Assembly: GCF_050942215.1 (NCBI RefSeq)
Contig: NZ_CP192056.1
Coordinates: forward strand, 1,674,001 to 1,738,000
Direction of reading: 5' to 3'
Source: Sphaerimonospora sp050942215
GTDB taxonomy: Bacteria > Actinomycetota > Actinomycetes > Streptosporangiales > Streptosporangiaceae
Length of the DNA stretch: 64,000 nucleotides
The stretch's first letter is position 1; every line of letters starts with the position of its first letter. The notes beneath the pieces were generated by a model, which was given only the letters and a program-made list of their open reading frames with translations, searched no databases and was not told the DNA's origin. The position numbers were made by a program, and so were the translations under genes. Below are positions 42,400 through 51,400 of this stretch, piece by piece.

Positions 42400-43856
42400 C
42401 AGTGGCTCCCTCGGGTGCGGGCGTGCTGTTCGCGGGCGAGCGTGACCAGGTGTGCGTGGATTTCTGTCTCTGTCGGCTCGCCGAACTGCAGGCCAGAGGA
42501 GAAGTTGAACTCGTCCCGGCCGCGGAGTGCCTCGTCGTCAGCGCTGAGGTTGAGGGGGGTGTAGTTGAGGAGTTGCTCGGGGGTGTAGGGGCCGGTGGCC
42601 AGCAGCCGGGACCACTCGGGGGTGCCCGGGTAGGGCCGGAACTGGAAAACGGATGCCCGGAACGTTCCAACACGGTCGTCCGTGAGGTTCCACAGGCGGT
42701 GGATCAGGTCCACGGTTGCCTGCATCTCCGCCCTGGTCTCGGTGGGGAAGCCGAGGATGAAGTACCCCTTGGCCTTGATGCCGCGCCGGGTGAGCCGGTC
42801 GACGACGCTGAGCACCATCTCGGGTGTGATCCGCTTGTCGATGTAGGAGAGCATGCGCTCGGACCCGGACTCGATGCCGAGCGCGACCTCCCGCAACCCG
42901 CACGCTGCGAGCAGGTCCAGCGTGGTGTCCGAAGCACGGTGTAGCACGTTGATCCGGCCGGTCGCGTCCCAGGCCGCCCAGTCCCCGACATGTTCGGCGG
43001 CGAACGCGGTCATCATCTGGTCGATGACCCGGCGGGCACCAAGAAACAGGTCATCGACGAACCGGAACGCCCTCACCCCGTTCCGGTCTCGGAGCCGGTG
43101 CATCTCCTCGAGGATGTTCCGCGCGTTACGGACCCGGATCGTCACGTCGGGGTTGGCGGAGACGGCCGCGCCACAGAATGAGCAGTCGTACGGGCAGCCT
43201 CGGGCGCCGACCATGTTCGCCTCGATCCGGCCGTCATCCGCCAGGTAGGGGTCCTGGGAGAGGTAGGCGCGGTCGACGAACGGCAACGTGTTGATGTCCG
43301 GTGCCAGGTGGTGCCCGGTGCCGGGGCGGCCTCCGGTCACCGGTGTGCTGAGGATGGGGTCGCGCCACATCACCGCTGGGAGGTCGGAGCGGTTGCGGTG
43401 GTCGGCGAGGAGCTCGACGACGCGGGTCTCGGCCTCGCCGAGAATGAGCGCGTCGCAGCGGGCCATACGGGGGTCGGTGAGGATCCGGCCCGGCATGGCC
43501 TTGGCGTGGTGGCCGCCTGCCATGACGCGGATGCCAGGGTCGAGAGCGGCGGCGATCGTGGCGCTGATCTCGTAGGTGGGGGCGAGCAGGTTGAACCCGG
43601 CCCAGCGGGGGCCGACCTGGTTGATCAGGGCGATGGTGTCTGCGACCGGGAGGCCGTGGGCTTCGGCGTCCAGGACGGCGACGTTGTAGCCGCAGGCGGC
43701 GGCATAGGTCGCGATGTAGGCCATCCCGAGGACGGGCAGCGTGTAGTCGTTGACGCGGGGGCGGGTGGTGTAATCACGCAAGGGGGCGTTGACGAGGAGC
43801 AGGTCGAGTGGGTCAGCGGGGCTGGGTCCCTGAACTAATGGGGGGTTTTCGAGCAT
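42399..43856 (-). CDS. B12-binding-domain radical SAM enzyme
   Basis: 485 residues. N-terminal cobalamin-binding-like Rossmann domain (about 18-155; LLLVNAPL, VLGMAYIATYAAACGYNVAV, VMAGGHHAKAMPG). Radical SAM core (about 205-420): cluster motif CPYDCSFC (about 218-225), FRFVDDLF and the ALGIESGSERML strand. The C-terminus (FRPYPGTPEW) is typical of class B-type/B12 radical SAM proteins. Such enzymes methylate or rearrange unreactive carbons. The DxHxxG cobalamin motif is not seen, so B12 may bind base-off without a His ligand or not at all. It overlaps the glycosylase gene by 44 bp. Confidence 0.85.
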   Translation of the reverse strand: MLENPPLVQGPSPADPLDLLLVNAPLRDYTTRPRVNDYTLPVLGMAYIATYAAACGYNVAVLDAEAHGLPVADTIALINQVGPRWAGFNLLAPTYEISATIAAALDPGIRVMAGGHHAKAMPGRILTDPRMARCDALILGEAETRVVELLADHRNRSDLPAVMWRDPILSTPVTGGRPGTGHHLAPDINTLPFVDRAYLSQDPYLADDGRIEANMVGARGCPYDCSFCGAAVSANPDVTIRVRNARNILEEMHRLRDRNGVRAFRFVDDLFLGARRVIDQMMTAFAAEHVGDWAAWDATGRINVLHRASDTTLDLLAACGLREVALGIESGSERMLSYIDKRITPEMVLSVVDRLTRRGIKAKGYFILGFPTETRAEMQATVDLIHRLWNLTDDRVGTFRASVFQFRPYPGTPEWSRLLATGPYTPEQLLNYTPLNLSADDEALRGRDEFNFSSGLQFGEPTETEIHAHLVTLAREQHARTRGSH

Positions 43857-44607
43857 GGTGGTCTCCCCACGCGAGGGTGAGAACGGTCAGGGTGGACAGG
43901 TGCACGCTGGCCAGATGGCGCCAGGCGGTGGCGAAGCCGGGCTCGTCGGCGGGCCATGCGGTGGCCGGGTCGGCGGCCCTGGCCCAGGTGCGTACGGCCA
44001 GGTCGGCGTACGGGTAGAGCGAGTAGTCGCCGGTGTGGTCGGCGACGGCGGCGCCCGCGGTCCATGGGCCGATGTGTGGAACCTGCTGCAGGGCCTTGAC
44101 CAGCACGTCAGCGGGTAGCTGAGCCCATTCGTCGTGGTGGTCGAGGTAGGCGGCGGCTGCCGCCTGTAGCGGTCGGCGTTTGAACGCCATGCCCAGGTCA
44201 GCGAACTGCTCAGGGGTCATGGCGAGGACCTTCTCGGGGGCTGGGATCAGCGTGGTGGCCGCGGCGTGCGGGCCGGCCGCAGTCCGGAATGCGTGGTGCA
44301 TCTTCTTGGCTTGTCCGGCGCGGATGACCTGCCGGATGATCGCTGTCGCGATGGCGTCCCACAGGTCCGTGTTTCGCCATCGCCGTACCAGGCCGAGAGC
44401 GCCGAGCGCGCGGCCGAGTCCGCGGGGGAGTGCCGCGAGGTCGAGGGTGGCCGGGTCGTAGGTGTCCACGGGTGGGGCGTAGCCCGATCCAGTGATGAGA
44501 GTCCGGTCGCCCGATCCGATGATCAGCCACGTTCCGGCCTCGGTGCGCATGGCCCGGATGAATGTTCCGTCGATGCTGTCCCAGCCGGGGTGGTCGAGTA
44601 TGTACAT
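43813..44607 (-). CDS. HhH-GPD-type DNA glycosylase homologue
   Basis: 264 residues from ATG 44607 (GGAG 6 nt upstream); the frame is open to 44661. AlkA/OGG-like arrangement: N-terminal beta domain (1-70), then helical core. The helix-hairpin-helix and catalytic Asp are present: LQQVPHIGPWTAGAAVADH (about 193-211) and LYPYADLAVRTWA with Asp about 223. No FeS cysteines. It would excise a damaged or modified base. It is first of a four-gene operon with radical SAM, nucleotide kinase and Nudix genes. Confidence 0.8.
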   Translation of the reverse strand: MYILDHPGWDSIDGTFIRAMRTEAGTWLIIGSGDRTLITGSGYAPPVDTYDPATLDLAALPRGLGRALGALGLVRRWRNTDLWDAIATAIIRQVIRAGQAKKMHHAFRTAAGPHAAATTLIPAPEKVLAMTPEQFADLGMAFKRRPLQAAAAAYLDHHDEWAQLPADVLVKALQQVPHIGPWTAGAAVADHTGDYSLYPYADLAVRTWARAADPATAWPADEPGFATAWRHLASVHLSTLTVLTLAWGDHHARKPPISSGTQPR

Positions 44608-44875
44608 CTGGTCTCCAAGTTCGCCGTCGTCGCTGTGCTGTGCGCCCGGTGGGTGGGCCACGCCCGCGACACGGTAGTGGGACGTGTGAGGTTGGTATAG
44701 GGGAATGTGACGTCTGGCCGTTCACGTTGCGATGCTCCTCACGTCCGTGGCGGCCGTCCGCCTGCCGGAGCTCATGGCAGGCGGACGGCGTGGATGGGCG
44801 GCCCCGTTCAGCCCCTCAGCTGCAGGGGCCGCCCGTGCCCCGCCGGCGGAGGACGAGCCGACCGGTGGGGCGAGC

Positions 44876-45181
44876 TCAGGTGCTGCGGGTGCGGTGTGTG
44901 AGCTCGTCTTGTACGGCCAGCGCGGCGGCCAAGCCCTTACCCGTTAGCCGGGCCACTCTGGCGACCATCCCGGCGACGATCTGCGCCAGGGTCGGCGGCC
45001 GATACCGGGTGGCCCACCAGCGGATTTGGCTGACCTGCAGGGTGATCCGCCACGCCGGGTAGGTCTGCTCGAGCGCGGCGAGCTGCCGCTGCTCGCGGGT
45101 GACGACCACCCCGGTCAGGGGCGGGTCTGCGGCGCGGCGGCGGTCGCCTGGGAAGCTGGACGCGCCGCCGCACCTGCTCAT
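44876..45181 (-). CDS. Small 'PAW/WW' hypothetical protein
   Basis: 101 residues. ATG 45181 overlaps the stop of the preceding gene (ATGA), which supports this start over a GTG 75 nt in. The core EQRQLAALEQTYPAWRITLQ then IRWWATRYRP is the same pattern as the proteins at 1351 and 45694. The C-terminal helix (GMVARVARLTGKGLAAALAV) is amphipathic. Function unknown. Confidence 0.6.
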   Translation of the reverse strand: MSRCGGASSFPGDRRRAADPPLTGVVVTREQRQLAALEQTYPAWRITLQVSQIRWWATRYRPPTLAQIVAGMVARVARLTGKGLAAALAVQDELTHRTRST

Positions 45182-45479
45182 GGGAGCCGCCGTTCCGAGG
45201 TGGGCGTGCGGAGGGCCGCCGCCGTCTCTGCCTCCTTCATCAGCGTCTCCAGTTCCTCTGCCGTGCGGGCGTCGACCATCAGCCTGTCAGGGGCGGGCGA
45301 GGATGCCATGGCGTAGAACTTCCGCGACCAGACCAGGGGCCGTAGATGACGATGCAGCGCGGCCACCGCTCGGCCAGCTGCTCGGCCTTGGCGCGGGCGT
45401 GCCGGTCGTGCAGACGGCGCCGCCTGACGCGCGGCTTGGCCCCGATCCGGCGCAGCCCGCCAGGCCGGAGCGCCCTCAT
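45178..45479 (-). pseudogene. Small 'P..W' protein frameshifted by a 5-bp duplication
   Basis: From ATG 45479 the frame reads AEQLAERWPRCIVIYGPW, then is shifted by a tandem TGGTC-TGGTC at 45326-45335. The other frame continues SRKFYAMASSPAPDRLMVDA then RTAEELETLMKEAE to the stop at 45178. Removing one TGGTC gives one 95-residue protein of the usual small-protein shape (helix, P..W strand, W.AM strand, helix). The gene is coupled at both ends by ATGA overlaps, so it was once intact. Phase variation by slippage is possible. Confidence 0.65.
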
Positions 45480-45694
45480 GAGGCTGCGACCTGGAGGGCG
45501 AGGTCCTCCTGAGCAGCGACTGCGGTGGCGAGTTCGTCGGGGGTGTCGCCGTCGACGGTGCGGGCGGCGCCGGCCTTCTCTACGGCCTCGAGGAACGGCT
45601 GCTCGCGAGACGCCCACAGGCGTCCGGCGTCGCTGCGCATGATTCGCCATCCGGGGATCGCCGCCATGGTGGCGGTGCCTCTATCGTTGTCCAT
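45476..45694 (-). CDS. Small 'PGW' hypothetical protein, first of three
   Basis: 72 residues. IPGWRIMRSDAGRLWASREQ is the two-strand core, followed by a helix with DTPDELATAVAAQEDLALQV. It starts the coupled set 45694 to 44876 and overlaps the next ATG. The intergenic region upstream carries a 10-bp palindrome and leads to a divergent GntR gene. These proteins often accompany XRE or GntR regulators in actinomycetes; role unknown. Confidence 0.65.
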   Translation of the reverse strand: MDNDRGTATMAAIPGWRIMRSDAGRLWASREQPFLEAVEKAGAARTVDGDTPDELATAVAAQEDLALQVAAS

Positions 45695-45792
45695 GGGTCA
45701 GGACTTCCTCGTGATCAAGGGCCCGTCACTGGTGCGCGAAACCGCGGCGGGCCCGTTTTTATGGTGTGACGTGCAGTGCGCGTGCGTGTCTA

Positions 45793-45820
45793 GGCGTGCC
45801 TATGCATGTCTAGGCACGCC
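45793..45820. promoter_or_regulatory. 10-bp inverted repeat upstream of the GntR gene
   Basis: GGCGTGCCTA (45793-45802), 8-nt spacer, TAGGCACGCC (45811-45820). The word GTCTAGGC is also directly repeated (45788-45795 and 45808-45815). It lies between the divergent small-protein operon and the GntR gene, a good place for an operator of either regulator. Confidence 0.55.
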
Positions 45821-45862
45821 CGGGATCGCCCAGGCCTGACAGGACCCAATACGGTCACCCTC

Positions 45863-46096
45863 GTGATCGAATTCGAGCCGGGCCGACCGAAATGGGAGCA
45901 GATCGCCGAGATCTACGAACAGCGGATCCGTAGTGGCGAGTGGCCTCCCGGGCATAAGGTCCCGAGTATCGTTGCGATCATGGGTGAGTACGGGGTGGGG
46001 AACAACACGGCCCGGCACGTCCTGCAGAATTTGCGGGATCTCGGGCTGGTGAAGTTGGTTCCCAGCCTGGGGACGTTCGTGCTGCCACCCCGGTAG
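45863..46096 (+). CDS. Short GntR-type winged-helix regulator
   Basis: 77 residues from GTG 45863. TACGGT at 45850-45855 places the transcript start on it, so it is probably leaderless; the frame is open to 45806. Only the winged helix is present: KWEQIAEIYEQRIRSGEWPP, PSIVAIMGEYGVGNNTARHV and wing PSLGTFVLP. No effector domain, as in YtrA-like or plasmid-type mini-GntR proteins. It probably binds the palindrome at 45793-45820. Confidence 0.75.
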   Translation: MIEFEPGRPKWEQIAEIYEQRIRSGEWPPGHKVPSIVAIMGEYGVGNNTARHVLQNLRDLGLVKLVPSLGTFVLPPR

Positions 46097-46257
46097 CGCG
46101 TGCCGTGCTCGTCGTAGAGACGGGTGGCCGTCACGTCGCCATCGGGGTCCGGGTGGAGGTCGACGTGAGGCAACCCCCGAATGGGCTGGCGTCATATTGC
46201 ACACCGTAGGCAACGCTCCGTGATCACGGGGGCAGGTTTTCTGCCCCTTGGTTTCGG

Positions 46258-47496
46258 TCAGGCCAGCAGCCCAATTTTGTCGGCGAGCGCGTGAGCCTGC
46301 CGTCGCATACTCGGTAGCTCGGTCATCTCCAGGACGAGACGGCGGGCGTACCCGTTGTATTTGATCGTCTCGGGAGCCGTCTGCTGGGCCAGCTCGAGCG
46401 TGCCGAGCACTGCGGCGTGATCCCGCTGCAGATGGTGCGCCCGCGCCACCTCGATCAGGTGGCGGCCGCGGCGCGGACGGGACGGGATCGGCGCGGCCAT
46501 CGCGCCCTCGGCCTGCCGGGCGGACTCGCCGCCCTGGTGCAGCTCGACCGCGATGGTCACCGCGTGCGGGCGCATGATGACCTGGGAGAAGCTCGTCCAC
46601 GGCTGGTAGTAGTCGGCGGGTAGCCGCTCGGCGACGTGCGCGGCCTCCTCCCAGTGCAGCCACGCCTCGCCGGCCTCGCCGAGCCGGGCAGCGGTGAACG
46701 CAAGCTCGAAGCTGAGCGCGCCCCACATGGCCCGCAGGTCCACTCCCGCGGAGTCCATGTGCGGCTGGAGCGCCGCCATTCCCTGCTCGTTAACCTCCTG
46801 CGCGGCCTCCGGATCGCCTGCGTCCCGGTGCGCCTGGCCGAGGAACCACACCGCGCACGAGAGCGCGAGCGGGTCCTCGGACGCCTGCGCGGACAGTAAC
46901 GCCCGGTCCGCGACCCGCCACAGCAGGTCCTGGGCGGGCTGGTAGGCCAGAAACATCTGAGCCAGGCCGTAGACCTCGGCGAGCATCGTCTGGGCGCGGC
47001 GCCGGTCTTCCCCTTGGTGCATGGTCGCGGCGAGCTGGGCATCGCGGATCAGGTCGGGCAGGACCTTCCCGAGCACGGTCCGATGGTCAGGGGAGGCATG
47101 CCGGGCACGCCAGGCGGCATCCAGACGGGTGCGGAGCGTGCCGAGCGGTTGTACGGTCCCGGTGGGCTGCAGCGGGGAGGCGTTGATAGCGTGCCGTACG
47201 GCGTCGAGAGCAGGATGCCCCGGCCCAGTGAACATCCGCACTGGCATGCTCTGATCGTGCCGCCCGGTCAGCTCGGACAGGTCCCCCACCCGCAGGGCCT
47301 CGGCGAGCTGCAGTAGGATCGGCAGGCGGGGCTGCTGCTGCAGCTTGCCGTGCTCGACCTGCTTGACCCAGGAGACACTCTTGCCGATGAGACCGGCGAG
47401 GACTTCGCGGGTCATGCCGCGTCGTTCGCGCAGGTAGCGGATGCGCTGTCCGAGAGTGAGTACCGGTTCTGAGGATTCGTTGGTAGCGTCGTTCAA
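46258..47496 (-). CDS. XRE-family regulator with TPR-like domain
   Basis: 412 residues. N-terminal HTH_3 (14-70): LGQRIRYLRERRGMTREVLA, GKSVSWVKQVEHGKLQ. The rest is all-helical, repeated in about 40-residue units (ALLSAQASEDPLALSCAVWF, AWLHWEEAAHVAERL, HHLQRDHAAVLGTLELAQQT), i.e. TPR-like sensing domain. This architecture is common for actinomycete regulators paired with small proteins or biosynthetic genes. The relation to the glycosylase operon is by location only. Confidence 0.82.
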   Translation of the reverse strand: MNDATNESSEPVLTLGQRIRYLRERRGMTREVLAGLIGKSVSWVKQVEHGKLQQQPRLPILLQLAEALRVGDLSELTGRHDQSMPVRMFTGPGHPALDAVRHAINASPLQPTGTVQPLGTLRTRLDAAWRARHASPDHRTVLGKVLPDLIRDAQLAATMHQGEDRRRAQTMLAEVYGLAQMFLAYQPAQDLLWRVADRALLSAQASEDPLALSCAVWFLGQAHRDAGDPEAAQEVNEQGMAALQPHMDSAGVDLRAMWGALSFELAFTAARLGEAGEAWLHWEEAAHVAERLPADYYQPWTSFSQVIMRPHAVTIAVELHQGGESARQAEGAMAAPIPSRPRRGRHLIEVARAHHLQRDHAAVLGTLELAQQTAPETIKYNGYARRLVLEMTELPSMRRQAHALADKIGLLA

Positions 47497-47533
47497 GGCC
47501 CTGCACCTTCCTGACGATCTCGACAGCCTCAGG

Positions 47534-47906
47534 TTACGGCGCAGGGCCTATCGCATGCGAGGGTTCAGACAGCCGCCTTGCGCTTGCTGACATATGGGAC
47601 AGCACTGTAGGTCCCTGCAGATAGCCGCGTTCGATGTTCTCGTCTTTCCGGGGGCGGAACTCCGCGAGCGAATAGAGGCTGGTCGCGCCGGCGTCGTCCT
47701 TCTCGGTGAACCAGACCTCGTCGCGGTCGAGGAGGCCGTCGTCGAGCATGGTGCCCAGCAGGGTCGTGTCGTGCGAAGCGAAGATCAGCTGTGCACCCCG
47801 CTTGTTGTTCTCATCGCGGCTCGTCGCGCCGGGGCGTGGCGACCAGAGACAAGGTCTGCTCGTCGCGGATCGACCGGTGGTTGGCGATCCGGAATCGCAG
47901 CAACAT
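47534..47906 (-). pseudogene. Relic of an AAA15/AbiLii-type ATPase
   Basis: From ATG 47906 (SD GGAG) the frame reads MLLRFRIANHRSIRDEQTLS then LVATPR, the usual N-terminus of these ATP/GTP-binding abortive-infection proteins. It breaks at about 47825. In another frame the C-terminal part resumes: GAQLIFASHDTTLLGTMLDD, VWFTEKDDAGATSLYSLAEF, ENIERGYLQG, then diverges at about 47617. Walker A, B and most of the ATPase are deleted. It is a remnant of an anti-phage gene at the edge of the accessory block. Confidence 0.7.
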
Positions 47907-48054
47907 GACGGTCTCCTCTGCGTTCAGAACGACATGACAATACAATCACGTCTCCATCTGCGACGGAACTCTCCGTAACTCGCCCTGAGAGTGTCGTGAA
48001 CCGGCCGAGACGCCGGCCCGGCCTCGCGATGTGACGACTTGCGTTCGAGCTGCT

Positions 48055-48070
48055 GGGAACGTATGTTCGA
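48055..48070 (+). promoter_or_regulatory. LexA/SOS box upstream of DUF6504-dnaE2
   Basis: GGGAACGTATGTTCGA: the right half GTTCGA is perfect and the left half matches GAAC of the actinobacterial box TCGAAC-N4-GTTCGA. It lies 76 bp before the TTG start at 48146. dnaE2 is an SOS gene in mycobacteria, so DNA-damage induction is expected. Confidence 0.7.
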
Positions 48071-48145
48071 GGTAGCGGCGAGCGAGTTCGCCGGTCGATC
48101 CGCCCGCCTTCCCCCGGGTGGCCCGGAGCCACAGGGAGAAGGGTC

Positions 48146-48412
48146 TTGAGCAGGCTTTACGGCGATCCGATCGAGGTGTGGATCAGGGACGGGCAGCCCG
48201 TCCAGTTCGTCTGGCGTGATCGGCTCTACGCCGTCCGTGAGGTGCAGGACCACTGGGTGGTCGCCCGCGAGTGGTGGAAGACCTCCGATAGCGACCCCGG
48301 TGAGCGGCGTTTCTGGCGGCTGGTGGCCGCCACCGGCCGGGAGAGCGGGACCTACGAGCTGCGTTTCGACACCGCCGGCGGTGATTGGCTCCTGTTGAGG
48401 GCATGGGACTGA
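48146..48412 (+). CDS. DUF6504 family protein
   Basis: 88 residues from TTG 48146 with GAGAAGGG ahead. Nearly all beta (PIEVWIRDGQPVQFVWRDRL, HWVVAREWW, TYELRFDTAGGDWLLLRAWD). Proteins of this family are encoded beside imuB and dnaE2 in actinobacterial mutagenesis cassettes; their action is not known. A 40-bp gap leads to dnaE2, so one transcript is likely. Confidence 0.75.
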   Translation: MSRLYGDPIEVWIRDGQPVQFVWRDRLYAVREVQDHWVVAREWWKTSDSDPGERRFWRLVAATGRESGTYELRFDTAGGDWLLLRAWD

Positions 48413-48452
48413 TGGGAACGTTCCGGTCTCGAGACGAGGTGGGAGGGCCCTG

Positions 48453-51400
48453 ATGGCCCCCTTCATCCACCTGCACACGGCCTCTGCCTACTCTCTCAGG
48501 TACGGCACCGCATTTCCGGACGCCCTCGCGGGGCGGGCGGCCGAGCATGGCATGGACATGCTCGCGCTGACGGACCGCGACGGCCTCTACGGCGCGATCA
48601 AGCACGTCCAGGCGTGTCACGACAGGGGCATCGCCCCGATCGTCGGTGTCGACCTCGTCCTCAGCGACGGCCATGCCGTACACGCCGCGGACCGCGGGGT
48701 GCACGGCGCGGCCCGGGGGAGACGCGCCGGGCCGGCCGGGCACGGCGAGCCGCCCCGGGTCGTCGTGCTGGCCCGCTCCGACGGCTGGGCGCCGCTGTGC
48801 CGGCTGGTCACGGCAGCCCATCAGGCGGGGGAGCGCGGCGAGCCGTACGTCACGCCGGAGATGGTGGCGGAACACGCCGCGAGCACGGGCGGCGGGCCGC
48901 GGCTCACGGTGCTGCTCGGCCCCCGCTCCGACGTCGGCCGTGCGGTGGCGGAACGCCGCGACGACCGGGCACGCGCGCTGCTGGAGGCCTGGCGCTCGGC
49001 CGTGCCCGACGTCGTGGTCGAGGTGACCGACCTGTACGGCTACCGCGACACGAACACCGCGACCCGCATGCTCGGCCTGGCCCGCTCGATGGGCGTGCCC
49101 GCCGTGCTGACCAACGAGGTCCGCCACCTGCACGCGGCCGACCACCAGGTCGGCGACGTGCTCGACGCGGCGCGCCGGCTCGTGCCGCTCCACCCGAGGC
49201 ACGTCGAGCATCCCACCGCGCACGCCTACCTCAAGGACGGCCGTGAGATGGCACGGGTGGCCGTCCGGATCTGCGGCGGCGACCTCGACCTGGCCGAGCG
49301 GCTGCTGGCGCAGACGCGGCGGGTCGCCGAGCGGTGCGCGCTCGACCCCCTCGAGATCGTCCCACTCCTCGACGCCGAGGATCCCCGGCTCCACCTGCCC
49401 GAGATCGGCGAAGACCCGGTGCCGGTGCTGCGCCGCCGCTGCGAGGACGGCCTGAACCGCCGGGGCCTGGACCGCACGGCGGACGCGCGGCACCGGCTCG
49501 CCGCCGAACTGGCGATCATCGAGAAGAAGCGCTTGTCCGGATATTTCATCACCGTCGCGGACATCACGGATGTGATCCGCTCGATGGGCGTCCGCTGCGC
49601 CATCCGCGGCTCCGGAGCGGGCAGCCTGGTCAACCACCTGATCGGCATCAGCGACGTGAACCCGCTCGAACACGGCCTGCTGATGGAGCGTTTCCTGTCC
49701 GAGGGACGCCGCGGCCTGCCGGACATCGACGTCGACGTGGAGTCCGCACGCCGTCTCGACTGCTATCGCGCGATCCTCGGCCGGTACGGCGAGGCCGGTG
49801 TGGCCTGCGTCTCGATGATGGAGACCTATCGGGCTCGCAGCGCCATCCGGGACGTCGGGGCCGCCATGGGCCTGCCCCCGCACGAGATTGACGCCATCGC
49901 CAAGGCGTTCCCGCACGTCCGTGCCGGGCAGATCCGCGCCGCGCTGTCCGACCTGCCCGAGCTGCGTGACAGCGGGCTGAACGACCGGTCGCTGCAGACC
50001 GTGTTCCGGCTGGCCGAGCGGCTCGACGGGCTGCCCAGGCACATCGCGCTGCACCCGTGCGGTGTGCTGATCGGCAACTCCTCGCTCCGTGATCACACCC
50101 CCGTGGAGCGCAGCATGCTGGACTTCCCGATGTCGCAGTTCGACAAGGACGACGTCGAGGCGGCCGGCCTGCTCAAGCTCGACGTGCTCGGTGTGCGGAT
50201 GCAGTCGGCGATGGCCTGCTCCCTCAGGGAGATCGAACGGGTCGACGACCGGAAGATCGACCTGGACGCCGTCCCACGCGACGACCGCGACACCTACGAC
50301 CTGATCGGCGCCGGCCGCACGCTCGGCTGCTTCCAGATCGAGTCGCCCGGCCAGCGGGAGCTGGTCGCCAAGCTGGAGCCGCGCACGATGCACGACCTGA
50401 TCGTCGACATCTCCCTCTTCCGGCCCGGACCGGTCAACTCCGACATGGTCACGCCGTACCTGGAGGCCAGACACGGCTTCCGCGAGCCGGACTATCCGCA
50501 CGAGAGGCTGCGGGAGCCGCTCAGGGAGACCCACGGCGTGGTCGTCTTCCACGAGCAGGTCCTGAGGGTCATCGACGTCATGACCGGGTGCGGGCTGTCG
50601 GAGGCCGAGAAGGCCCGCCGCGCCCTCGGAACGCCGGAGGGCCGGGAGGCCGTGCGGGCCTGGTTCGTCCCGCTCGCCCGGGAGAACGGCTTCGCCGCCG
50701 ATGTGGTCGAGCGGGCGTGGCGGGTGCTCGACGCGTTCGGCGGGTTCGGGTTCTGCAAGGCGCACGCCGCGGCGTTCGCGCTGCCCACCTACCAGTCGGC
50801 CTGGCTGAAGCGGCATCACGCGGCCGCGTTCTTCGCCGGCGTGCTCACCCACGAGCCCGGCATGTACCCGGGCCGGGTGATCCTCGACGAGGCACGCCGG
50901 TGCGGCGTCGACATCCTGCCCCTGGACGTCAACCGCTCCGGCGGGACCTGGCGGGTCGAACGGACCGCCGGGACCGGGGCCCCCGCCCGCGGGCACGCCG
51001 GGATCGGGCGGGGGTACGGCCTGCGGGTGCCGTTCTCCGTCGTGAAGGGGGTGAGCGAAGCCGAGGTCGAGCGGATGGTCGCCGGGCGGCCGTACACCTC
51101 GCTGGCCGACTTCTGGGAGCGTGCCCGCCCGTCGCGGCCGGTCGCCGAGCGGGTCGTGGCGGTCGGCGGCCTCGACGCGCTGCACGGACTGCGGCCGGGC
51201 GAGCCGAGGTGGCGCCCGGGCGAGCTCACCCGGCGGGACCTGATCGCCCAGGTGGGCGCCCTCGATCGGGCCTCAGGCGCGGGAACGGCGGGACAACTGC
51301 CCATGGTGTTCGCCGAACGGGTCGCGCCGGGGGAGCTGCCGGAGATGAGCGAGGCCGAAGCCGTCGAGGCGGAGCTCGCGATCCTCGGCATGGACGTCAG

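Noticed and set aside
46097..46257. Minus-strand phrase HVDLHPDPDGDVTATRLYDE as a gene fragment
   Set aside because: Looks protein-like but is under 30 codons, has no start with SD, and no family was recognised.
48183..51185. 1,000-codon minus-strand open frame opposite dnaE2
   Set aside because: It is the antisense shadow of a high-GC gene: no SD, low-complexity Arg/Gly/Pro/Val content and no family likeness.
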